Translations under genes and position numbers: made by a program | Shown here: positions 21,180 through 28,416 of the stretch, one piece after another | Layout of the letters: each line of letters begins with the position of its first letter | How positions within the stretch are numbered: position 1 is the first letter of the stretch | The notes under the pieces: model-generated | What the model saw: the letters and a program-made list of their open reading frames with translations, nothing else | Database searches by the model: none | What the model was told of the DNA's origin: nothing | NCBI GenBank assembly: GCA_003427395.1 | Contig: BFEA01000170.1 | Span: forward strand, 33,555-74,476 | Length of the DNA: 40,922 bases | DNA from: Chara braunii | Taxonomy: Eukaryota > Streptophyta > Charophyceae > Charales > Characeae | Reading direction: 5' to 3'

Positions 21180-21979
21180 CACCATGTCTAAGTACCAAGT
21201 CTGCAACAGTACCATATCTGAGCATTCCTCAACAGTGCGCAGAGAACGCACCGTACTTGAGTATCATATCTAAGTAGTGCGCAGAGAGCACACCATACCA
21301 GAGTACCATAACTGAATGTTCCCCAACTGTGCGCAGAGAGCGCACCATACTTGCGCACCGTATTTGAGGACCATTTGTGGTATTCGTCACTGTGCGCAGT
21401 TACGCACCGTGTCTGAGGACCATTCGTGCTATTCGCCACTTTGCGCAGCTGCGCGCCGTATCTGAGGACCTTTTGTGCTATTTGCCACTGTGCGCAGCTG
21501 CGCGCCGTATCTGAGGACCATTTGTGCTATTCGCCCCTGTGCGCTGTTGTGGGCCGCACTTGAGGGCCATATCTGAGTTTGCCACTGTGCGCAGTGCGCA
21601 CACCGCATTTGAGGACAACATCTGAGTATTTCGCAGTTTGCCACTGTGCGCAATGTGTGCATCGCACTTGAGGGCTACATCTGAGTATTTCGCAGTTTGC
21701 CTCTGTGCGCAGTGTGCGCACCGCACTTGAGGGCAACATCTAAGTGTTTCGCAGTTTGCCACTGTGCGCAATGTGCGCATCGCACTTGAGGGCTCCGTCT
21801 GAGTATTTCGCAGTTTGCCACTGTGCGTGGTGTGCGTACCGCACTTGAGGGCCATATCTTAGGGCCATATCTGAACAGTGCGCCGTTCGCACCATGCTTG
21901 AGGGCCATATCTGAGGGCCATATCTGAACAGTGCGCCGTTCGCACCATGCTGTGCGCTGTTCGCACCATGCTTGAGGGC
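21180..21979 (+). repeat. Long degenerate tandem array (48-63 bp units), hairpin in nearly every unit
   Basis: Units share the text ACTGTGCGCAGTGTGCGCACC and CTTGAGGGCCATATCTGAG with a period near 60 in the clearest part (about 21560-21860). Most units hold a GTGCGC-N4/5-GCGCAC stem, for example GTGCGCAGAGAGCGCAC, GTGCGCAGTGTGCGCAC and GTGCGCCGTTCGCAC. The array is cut by the N gap at 21980. Because the period is near a multiple of three, it shows long minus-strand open frames that are not genes. Confidence 0.85.
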
Positions 21980-22969
21980 NNNNNNNNNNNNNNNNNNNNN
22001 NNNNNNNNNNNNNNNNNNNNNNNNNNNNNNNNNNNNNNNNNNNNNNNNNNNNNNNNNNNNNNNNNNNNNNNNNNNNNNNNNNNNNNNNNNNNNNNNNNNN
22101 NNNNNNNNNNNNNNNNNNNNNNNNNNNNNNNNNNNNNNNNNNNNNNNNNNNNNNNNNNNNNNNNNNNNNNNNNNNNNNNNNNNNNNNNNNNNNNNNNNNN
22201 NNNNNNNNNNNNNNNNNNNNNNNNNNNNNNNNNNNNNNNNNNNNNNNNNNNNNNNNNNNNNNNNNNNNNNNNNNNNNNNNNNNNNNNNNNNNNNNNNNNN
22301 NNNNNNNNNNNNNNNNNNNNNNNNNNNNNNNNNNNNNNNNNNNNNNNNNNNNNNNNNNNNNNNNNNNNNNNNNNNNNNNNNNNNNNNNNNNNNNNNNNNN
22401 NNNNNNNNNNNNNNNNNNNNNNNNNNNNNNNNNNNNNNNNNNNNNNNNNNNNNNNNNNNNNNNNNNNNNNNNNNNNNNNNNNNNNNNNNNNNNNNNNNNN
22501 NNNNNNNNNNNNNNNNNNNNNNNNNNNNNNNNNNNNNNNNNNNNNNNNNNNNNNNNNNNNNNNNNNNNNNNNNNNNNNNNNNNNNNNNNNNNNNNNNNNN
22601 NNNNNNNNNNNNNNNNNNNNNNNNNNNNNNNNNNNNNNNNNNNNNNNNNNNNNNNNNNNNNNNNNNNNNNNNNNNNNNNNNNNNNNNNNNNNNNNNNNNN
22701 NNNNNNNNNNNNNNNNNNNNNNNNNNNNNNNNNNNNNNNNNNNNNNNNNNNNNNNNNNNNNNNNNNNNNNNNNNNNNNNNNNNNNNNNNNNNNNNNNNNN
22801 NNNNNNNNNNNNNNNNNNNNNNNNNNNNNNNNNNNNNNNNNNNNNNNNNNNNNNNNNNNNNNNNNNNNNNNNNNNNNNNNNNNNNNNNNNNNNNNNNNNN
22901 NNNNNNNNNNNNNNNNNNNNNNNNNNNNNNNNNNNNNNNNNNNNNNNNNNNNNNNNNNNNNNNNNNNNN
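21980..22969. other. Assembly gap (990 N)
   Basis: A run of 990 N. The 3' LTR gives the likely content at about 40012-40815: more hairpin units, an AT-richer stretch (40384-40570) and the start of the satellite. The true gap is probably nearer 800 bases. Confidence 0.95.
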
Positions 22970-23340
22970 TGACATTGCAGTTAGAGTGCGCGCCCATGCG
23001 CGCCCAAGCTTGGCACTGCGGTTAGAGTGCGCGCCCATGCGCGCCCAAGCTTGGCACCGCAGTTGGAGTGCGTGCCCATGCGCGCCCAAGCTTGGCGTTG
23101 CAGTTAGAGTGCGCGCCCATGCGCGCCCAAGCTTGGCATTGCAGTTAGAGTGCGCGCCCAAACTTGGTATTGCAGTTACAGTGCGCGCCCGTGTGCGCCC
23201 AAGCAGGATATTGCTATTAGAGTGCGCGCCCGTGTGCGCCCAGGCTGGATATAGTTATTTGAGCGCGCGTCCATGTGCACTTGCGCTGGATATGTATGCG
23301 CCCAGGTTGGATATTGTCGTTTGAGTGCGAGCCCATGTAC
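22970..23340 (+). repeat. 41-bp satellite with one HindIII site per unit
   Basis: AAGCTT recurs at 23006, 23047, 23088 and 23129, an exact 41-base period. Each unit reads about GCGCGCCCATGCGCGCCC-AAGCTTGGCATTGCAGTTAGAGT. Units decay rightward to 23340. The alternating purine-pyrimidine blocks (GTGCGCGC, ATGCGCGC) could adopt Z-DNA. The 3' LTR has the same array at about 40703 to the window end. Confidence 0.85.
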
Positions 23341-23540
23341 GACGGAGCATAGGATTGCTGGCTGGGAAGATTTGCCATCACACTCCCGTTGATTTATCTT
23401 TGTTGATCAGCAACACGTCATGCACATGATATTTTCCCTCGCACGGGGAGCATTGGCAGTTCAGTCCTTGCACAGATGACCTGGCTCAGTCTAGCCCCAG
23501 TACATTCAGCATTTGTGACTGGTTCCTGTGCATGAGATGT
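23340..23540. other. Non-repetitive LTR segment between two arrays
   Basis: I see no ORF or strong structure. Confidence 0.4.
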
Positions 23541-23544
23541 TCTA

Positions 23545-23868
23545 CTGATCAGTTGCTGTTCAGCTGGGCCCTTCAGGCGGGCCTACTTGAGATTGTTGCT
23601 GTATAGCCGGGCCCTTCAGGCGGGCTTACTTGAGATTATTGTTGTTCAGTCGGACCCCTTCAGGCGGGCCCACCTCTCGAGATTGTTGCAGTTTTCAGCC
23701 AGGCCCCTTCAGGCGGACCCTTTCTTCTGAGATAGCTGTTGTTAAGTCGGGCCCATTCAGGCGGGCTTTATATTGAGTTGCTGTTCAGCCGGGACCATTC
23801 AGGCGGACCCTATATCGAGTTGCAGTTCAGTCAGGCCATTCAGACAGGCCTCCACATTGAGTTGCTGA
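23545..23868 (+). repeat. Seven-unit array with the core CCCTTCAGGCGGGCC
   Basis: The core (G/C)CCCTTCAGGCGG(G/A)C recurs about every 45-60 bases, followed by TTGAGATTGTTGCTGTTCAG-like spacer. GCCC and GGGC can pair across TTCAGGC in most units. The sequence family is unrelated to the GTGCGC array and the 41-bp satellite. Confidence 0.75.
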
Positions 23869-24411
23869 TCGCTATCTGGCCAGGTCTTGGAGGGAGTATT
23901 TGCATTAGTGAGAGTGCACCTTCTATCCAAGCTGGCCCGTCATCGTGAGACTGCCCCTACGTGGGGTAGATTGATTGAGAGGTTCTGCTACAGGCATGTG
24001 GGACATCAAAGTTTCACTATCAGGGCTAATGAGTCCTNGACCTCAAGACACACGCTCGTGATCACCTACTCGGTGAAGGGGGCAGAGACGGGAGTGAAGG
24101 GCACCACATACGACAGGATTGCGGATTACATATTTCGTAGGGAGAGCTATTGGAGGGACAACTGGCTACACGTGGTGTTCCCTCGCGTACCTTCAACACC
24201 TGGGGGTGTGCTCTTCGATTTTGATGGATGCAACCCCAAGCCCCTTAGTGAGTCCCGCAACGATCGGATCCGGAGAGAGATAGCCAGATCCGGGGTCCCA
24301 ATCACCACATGCGTACAGAGATCAGAGACAGATGAGTCGGACTTGGAGCCCTGCTCTGTGAGTGACGTTGATCTTGGTGACTATTTCGACTGGGACACTC
24401 ACAGAGGCTGA
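23869..24411 (+). CDS. LTR open frame A, hypothetical (no ATG)
   Basis: The frame is open from 23869 to TGA 24409 (about 175 residues) but has no ATG; the first possible start is TTG at 23887. It looks protein-like (TYDRIADYIFRRESYW, then LHVVFPRVPSTPGGVLFDFDG) and ends in an acidic stretch. Just after its stop another frame continues the acidic composition to 24510 (FLDSDSSAED, ESDIEEDC), so the original product was probably about 210 residues with a frameshift near 24405. It lies inside the LTR, so the complete element should carry two copies. I recognise no domain. Confidence 0.4.
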   Translation, partial: SLSGQVLEGVFALVRVHLLSKLARHRETAPTWGRLIERFCYRHVGHQSFTIRANESXTSRHTLVITYSVKGAETGVKGTTYDRIADYIFRRESYWRDNWLHVVFPRVPSTPGGVLFDFDGCNPKPLSESRNDRIRREIARSGVPITTCVQRSETDESDLEPCSVSDVDLGDYFDWDTHRG

Positions 24412-24546
24412 GTTTTTGGACAGTGACAGTAGCGCTGAAGACCGGTTAGCGGCGACGACGGAGAGCGATATTGAGGAGGATTGCTTATCTTCTTGCACGG
24501 TATCTACTTGAGGGTGATTGACTCCTACATGTCAGACGACCCTAGG

Positions 24547-24600
24547 TCCGAGAAAGTTATCGGTCCCCCAAGAGGGGAGGGACCGGTCCCATATCTCGGA
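24547..24600 (+). ncRNA. Two-tier perfect stem-loop between the LTR open frames
   Basis: TCCGAGA (24547-24553) pairs with TCTCGGA (24594-24600), and CGGTCCC (24561-24567) pairs with GGGACCG (24579-24585). Both 7-bp stems are perfect, separated by a 7/8-base internal loop and closed by an 11-base apical loop. It would lie in the transcribed leader, so an RNA role (packaging, dimerisation or translation control) is plausible but inferred. Confidence 0.5.
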
Positions 24601-24636
24601 GATGGCTAGAGTGATCTAGTTGGGACGGACTTTGCT

Positions 24637-24966
24637 ATGCAGGCTTTTCGGAAGCTTCTTTATGGAGATCGTTTCCTCGAGGTATCCTACATCTACTCTG
24701 GTGGGAGAGGACGGATTGAGATATTGATCGGAGCTACAAGCGACATCACTCTTGCAGAGGAGCTTTATCTCAGGAGTGTCGCAGACGAGGAGATGGCGAG
24801 ATGCATGGCCTATATCTGCAAGATTGATCCAGTTGCGCCTCTCGATATCAGCTATGTGGTTCCCGAGTCTATAGCCACGCGGGTTCTCAATGACGAGGCG
24901 CCTGATATGGAGTCCCAGACGGCAGCACTTACTCACGAGGTGGTACCGCTTATTATCATTGATTGA
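24637..24966 (+). CDS. LTR open frame B, hypothetical
   Basis: The 109-residue frame runs from ATG 24637 to TGA 24964. It has alternating hydrophobic strands and helices (EVSYIYSGGRGRIEILIGAT, then EEMARCMAYICKI) and looks like a small folded domain. The family is unknown to me. It is downstream of frame A and of the stem-loop. There is no signal peptide. As with frame A, a coding frame inside an LTR is unusual. Confidence 0.4.
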   Translation: MQAFRKLLYGDRFLEVSYIYSGGRGRIEILIGATSDITLAEELYLRSVADEEMARCMAYICKIDPVAPLDISYVVPESIATRVLNDEAPDMESQTAALTHEVVPLIIID

Positions 24967-25486
24967 GGTTCTCTCTTTTCAGTCACTATGATGTATTACG
25001 ACATTATTATTTATTAGTGACTGCAGCCCTCCGATGGCTGCTCCCTGCATACTCTGTATCCTACTCTTCAGTCTCGTATCTCTGGTCATACTCTTGCAGA
25101 GTCAAGTTTCTGGTTATCGCATTTTGTCAGTGTCAATTGCTCTATGATGCATGTTTGTTATTTTCCTCCTTATTTTATACAGGTTACACTCAAGACAGCT
25201 CGAAGGAATCTTGAATGATAGGGACTCCGGTGACTTTGGGTCTATCCTTTATACGGGGTCAGGTGCAGGCGATAAGCCCGAACGCCTTACTCTAAACCGT
25301 GTCACCGCTGGCAGGAGGGATAACCCTGACTACTCGGCTGTATGACTAAGTGTGACTGCCTCTGAATAAACCTCTATTTTTATACCTATCAAAATACTAC
25401 GTAACAGCCTGCCAGTCCTCCAACCCACTGAGCCTGGTCCGGGAAAGGATATATAACCGGACCCTTGAAGCAGTGGGGGCGCGACA
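24967..25486. promoter_or_regulatory. LTR 3' end: polyadenylation signal and terminal hairpin
   Basis: AATAAA at 25365-25370 is a canonical polyadenylation signal 117 bases before the LTR end. GGTCCGG (25436-25442) and CCGGACC (25457-25463) form a perfect 7-bp stem whose 14-base loop contains ATATATAA. The LTR ends GCGACA at 25486. The rest holds only short open frames without recognisable content. Confidence 0.55.
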
Positions 25487-25490
25487 AAAA

Positions 25491-25508
25491 TGGCGCCGTT
25501 GCCGGGGA
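25491..25508 (+). promoter_or_regulatory. Primer-binding site of Gypsy-A (tRNA-Asp type)
   Basis: TGGCGCCGTTGCCGGGGA is the exact complement of the 3' end of plant tRNA-Asp (CCCCGGCAACGGCG plus CCA) as I know it. It starts four bases after the LTR. A host tRNA-Asp would prime minus-strand cDNA synthesis here. This fixes the right end of the 5' LTR. Confidence 0.88.
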
Positions 25509-25744
25509 CTCAAAAATCTTGAGTTCTTGGGAGCGGACCTTGGTCACAATATTCTGTGACTAGGCAGTAGTCTAGCATATTTCATACAAAGTCTGGCTCA
25601 GGTCAGAAAGACTTTCGGCTAGAGGAGCCCCGAGAGGAGGGGTCTTTTGCAGAAGTCTGTCTGAAGTGATTCAAACCTGCAAACAAGGGTTTGGAATTTG
25701 TTTTCTGGATCCTTCACTTGAGAAGTCCATAAGTCAGAAACCAG
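25509..25744. other. Leader between PBS and first ORF
   Basis: Non-coding, no strong repeat. It would be part of the packaging leader. Confidence 0.4.
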
Positions 25745-26143
25745 ATGATGACTGAAGAGTATAATGTCCTAGAAGCCCTAACTCGTATCACTTGTGGTGG
25801 TGTTTTCCCTTGTATGTTTGTCAAATGCATTACTTGTGTAAAAAGTACGACGATTGTGCATGTGCTTGTCTCTAGATTCCTTGACACTGATGATTATGAT
25901 ATTCGACCCTACATCCTAGAAGGGACTGATCGGGATCCGAGTTTCTTTACCAACTGGGATGTCATAGTGGAGTGTGTCAAAGTCGAGAGGTATCAATTGA
26001 GACAACAAGGGATAGAAGCGAGTTGAAGCTTGCTGCCTAGGATTTATGAGAGGATTCCTACCCCGCCAGTACCTAAAGGATTCTGTGATGGTAGGAACTG
26101 ACAGCCAATCATCAATGCAACACTAAGGAGGCAAACTTGGTAA
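25745..26143 (+). pseudogene. Array ORF a: first copy of an unrecognised family
   Basis: ATG 25745 opens a frame with the family text LEALTRITCGGVFPC and SRFLDTDDYDIRPYI. It is stopped at TGA 26024 and again at TGA 26099, but the same frame keeps the family C-terminus between and after them (YERIPTPPVPKGFCDG). Both stops sit exactly where a sister copy has Trp (KVTW and KDW), so each is TGG to TGA. The full product would be about 132 residues. The next ORF begins 7 bases after the final TAA at 26141-26143. The family is small, soluble, and of unknown function. Confidence 0.6.
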
Positions 26144-26150
26144 GTAATCG

Positions 26151-26546
26151 ATGTCAGCAATAACGAAAGCGATAGAGGCACTGACTAGGATCACGAATGG
26201 GGGTGCCTTCCCGTACGTCATTGAGAGGTGTGTGACTTGTGAGCACGACTCAATGATCTTGTACGTCTTTGTAGCTCGGTTTCTTGATATGAATAACTAT
26301 GATGTGAGGCCATACGTATCTGCTGAGATAAGGAGAGGGATCGATTACGAGGCATGTTGGATAGCTGCTGCTGAGTATGTCCTGGATGAAAGACTATTGC
26401 TGAGACAACGAGGGAAAAAAGTGACTTGGAGTGTCCTGCCTAGAGAGTTTGAGAGATTCTCAAGTCCGCCTGTGCCTGCTAGCTTCTGCGACGGGAAGGA
26501 CTGGGGACCAATCCTCAACGCGGTACTTAGGGACCGAGTGCGGTGA
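26151..26546 (+). CDS. Array ORF b: intact copy of the unrecognised family
   Basis: This is the best-preserved copy, 131 residues from ATG 26151. It shows the family signature in order: EALTRITNGGAFPYVIERC (residues 9-27), FVARFLDMNNYDVRPY (about 39-55), GKKVTWSVLPREFERF (about 87-104), FCDGKDWGPILNAVLRDR (about 111-129). The pattern suggests two or three beta strands followed by helices. It ends TGA 26544; the same frame continues after one codon into the next ORF, so that stop may itself be a lost Trp, with a longer original protein. Confidence 0.65.
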   Translation: MSAITKAIEALTRITNGGAFPYVIERCVTCEHDSMILYVFVARFLDMNNYDVRPYVSAEIRRGIDYEACWIAAAEYVLDERLLLRQRGKKVTWSVLPREFERFSSPPVPASFCDGKDWGPILNAVLRDRVR

Positions 26547-26549
26547 GTC

Positions 26550-26858
26550 ATGCCAAGAGATGTGTACATTCATGATGACAGAGAGAGCTTCTGCTTCGAG
26601 GTCTATTTGGATGAGCAACGAGCGACTGTCATCGGGGCCGTGAGAGGATGCGACACTAGACTAGGTAGACATGATGAGATTGGCATCGTAGAACACTACC
26701 TTGAGCTTATGCGGGCGGTTGCTTTTAGAGCAATTACGGATCAGACTAAGATTAGGCATCTGCTGGATTGCACGAGTTCTGACGGCAGGAGAGTCCTATC
26801 TAGACAGCGTCATGCGGACAGTCTGGCGAGAGGGCCTAGAAGCAGCCCAAGGCAATGA
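26550..26858 (+). CDS. Array ORF x: small ORF, distant or unrelated to the family
   Basis: The 102-residue frame starts at ATG 26550, three bases after the stop of ORF b and in the same frame. It has strand-like FCFEVYLDEQRATVIGAV and helix-like EHYLELMRAVAFRAI, in an order similar to the middle of the family, but without the GGxFPY or KDW signatures. Its TGA (26856-26858) overlaps the ATG of ORF c (ATGA). It could be a second domain of ORF b. Confidence 0.4.
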   Translation: MPRDVYIHDDRESFCFEVYLDEQRATVIGAVRGCDTRLGRHDEIGIVEHYLELMRAVAFRAITDQTKIRHLLDCTSSDGRRVLSRQRHADSLARGPRSSPRQ

Positions 26859-27379
26859 TACTGGAATGTGAAAACTCTATGTCAATTGCGACTGTGACCA
26901 TTGGTAGAGGATGGTTAGATAAAGTAACCGAGACTGACAGTCCGTTCGAGATATTGAGACACGACGTCTGTAAGAAAGGGCGTTTAATATTCCATGTTCT
27001 AGTGGTCATATTTTTCGAGACTGACGAACTTGACGTGAGGGTTTATGCTCAGGAAGGAATAAGAGAAGAAAAATGTTATTTAGAGTGCTTGAGGAAAGTG
27101 TACATTCACCTCTCAAGGATAAGGGAACTGCTTCGAAGTCTGCATGAGAAAGTGACTTGGGGGAAAAGAGTCAGACAATTTGAGAGACTCCCTAATTTTT
27201 TTACTACAGATAACTTTGCTGACAGGAAAGACTGGGCGCCTCTTCTAGAAGCTATTGCCGTGGTTGGTAAGGCAAGAGAGAATGACCTAGTCATGCGATC
27301 AAAGACTCTGTTTTCCGATACCTTTGTACGTCGGTTCGAAGTTCAAGATGAAGTTTCTCCTGAATTTTTACTCACCTGA
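26855..27379 (+). CDS. Array ORF c: divergent copy of the unrecognised family
   Basis: The 174-residue frame starts at ATG 26855, overlapping the previous stop as ATGA. Family text is recognisable: FHVLVVIFFETDELDVRVY (about residues 46-64), EKVTWGKRVRQFERL, and FADRKDWAPLLEAI. The N-terminal GGxFPY box is missing. The C-terminal 40 residues beyond the family region have no counterpart. It ends TGA 27377, 19 bases before the next start. Confidence 0.55.
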   Translation: MILECENSMSIATVTIGRGWLDKVTETDSPFEILRHDVCKKGRLIFHVLVVIFFETDELDVRVYAQEGIREEKCYLECLRKVYIHLSRIRELLRSLHEKVTWGKRVRQFERLPNFFTTDNFADRKDWAPLLEAIAVVGKARENDLVMRSKTLFSDTFVRRFEVQDEVSPEFLLT

Positions 27380-27398
27380 CAATGGAAAGGAGTTTGTT

Positions 27399-27914
27399 AT
27401 GGATGAGGAATATGCTGGTTTCCTAGGAAGCAAGCATAGTTGGGAGAAGGCTGAAGGAAAGGAACTACCAGATATTAATTATTCGGTCATCCCGCGCCTA
27501 CTCCTGGATTTAGAGCTCCTCACGGTAGGAGGAGCATTTCCTTATGAGATTGAGAGATACACTGTCTTAGCCATACCTGAGGCAGAGGACAAAGTGTATG
27601 TGTTAGTAACTCGCTTCTTAGAGACCAATAAATATGACCTACGTATATACACTCCAGTGACTAGGAAGATTTGACGGCGGTATACTGGATGTCACGAGTG
27701 GGCACTTAGTCACGTTTGTAAATACAGAGACGAACTCGAGAAGAAAGGTAAGAAAGTTACCTGGAGTGTGGAGCCTACTGAGTACGAGGGTTTTCCAAGT
27801 CCTCCTATTCTAGATAGCTTCGTCAATGGAGAGGACTGGGAGCCTATCCTTAATACCGTTTCGAGAGATAGGAAGTGGAGTAGTGTCAACATTGGCGATT
27901 CAGACACTGGATAG
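27399..27914 (+). pseudogene. Array ORF d: family copy with one internal stop
   Basis: ATG 27399 is preferred to the earlier 27324 because the earlier start overlaps ORF c. The frame has LELLTVGGAFPYEIERY, VLVTRFLETNKYDLRIY, then TGA 27672. It continues in the same frame with KGKKVTWSVEPTEYEGF and VNGEDWEPILNTVSRDR to TAG 27912. The product would be about 171 residues. The single stop is the only lesion seen. It has a longer N-terminus than ORF b. Confidence 0.6.
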
Positions 27915-27944
27915 GATTAGACGGATCGGAGACAAAGAAGGATC

Positions 27945-28391
27945 ATGAGGGTCGCTAAGGACTCGACAATGTCTGGTTACTGTCCGGCAGTCACGACAAC
28001 ACTAGACGCCTTAATTCCTTTTACCAGTGGAGGAGTTTTTCCCTACAAGATAGAGCGTTGCATATCCCTGGAGGAGAAGCATGCACCTAGGAAGGCGTAT
28101 ATCCTTGTAGTGAAGTTCCTTGACACTGGCGAATACGATATCCGACCCTATATTCCCTCATTGAGGGAGAGAGGGACATATCGCGAGTCCTTTCGGAGCT
28201 GGGTTAGTGATATAGTTAATCAAGAAAATAAAGAGTTAGAAAGAAAAGGAGCAAGAGTAGTGAGTAACGTAACTCCGATTGTGCTTGACAGGTTTCCTGA
28301 ACGAGTTTTGTCGGAAAGCTTTACTGACCGCAGAAACTGGGAACTATTTTTTAACGCAATCATAAGAGAGAAAAGGTTCAGGAAGAAATAG
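27945..28391 (+). CDS. Array ORF e: intact family copy next to gag
   Basis: The 148-residue frame starts at ATG 27945 (a second ATG at 27969 is possible). It carries LIPFTSGGVFPYKIERC, VVKFLDTGEYDIRPYI, then a diverged C-terminal half (FTDRRNWELFFNAIIREKR) matching the KDWxPILNAxxR box. It ends TAG 28389; gag starts 25 bases later. It is open throughout, like ORF b. Confidence 0.6.
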   Translation: MRVAKDSTMSGYCPAVTTTLDALIPFTSGGVFPYKIERCISLEEKHAPRKAYILVVKFLDTGEYDIRPYIPSLRERGTYRESFRSWVSDIVNQENKELERKGARVVSNVTPIVLDRFPERVLSESFTDRRNWELFFNAIIREKRFRKK

Positions 28392-28416
28392 GAGCTTAAT
28401 CAGTAATCCAGGCAAG

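Larger units (their letters stand above)
19439..25486 (+). repeat. 5' LTR of Gypsy-A (about 6.0 kb)
   Basis: The left end is TGTCGGAAGACGG at 19439, matching TGTCGAAAGACGG at 37470. The right end, GCGACA at 25481-25486, is set by the PBS starting at 25491. It aligns with the partial 3' LTR over every stretch both copies show. Order within it: tandem units with hairpins, TATA hairpin (20151-20176), hairpin-repeat arrays, an N gap (21980-22969), a 41-bp satellite, a 23.5-23.9 kb array, two open frames, a polyadenylation signal. The exact left end could be a few bases off. The length includes 990 Ns, but the 3' copy suggests a gap of roughly 800 bases. Confidence 0.85.

Noticed and set aside
21180-21979. 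CRISPR-like array
   Set aside because: Units are contiguous and diverged, without unique spacers of constant length, and the setting is a eukaryotic LTR.
21429-23161. Long minus-strand open frames across the LTR arrays, including ones running through the N gap
   Set aside because: They are produced by tandem units with a period close to a multiple of three and by the N run; the translations are repeats of one short phrase.
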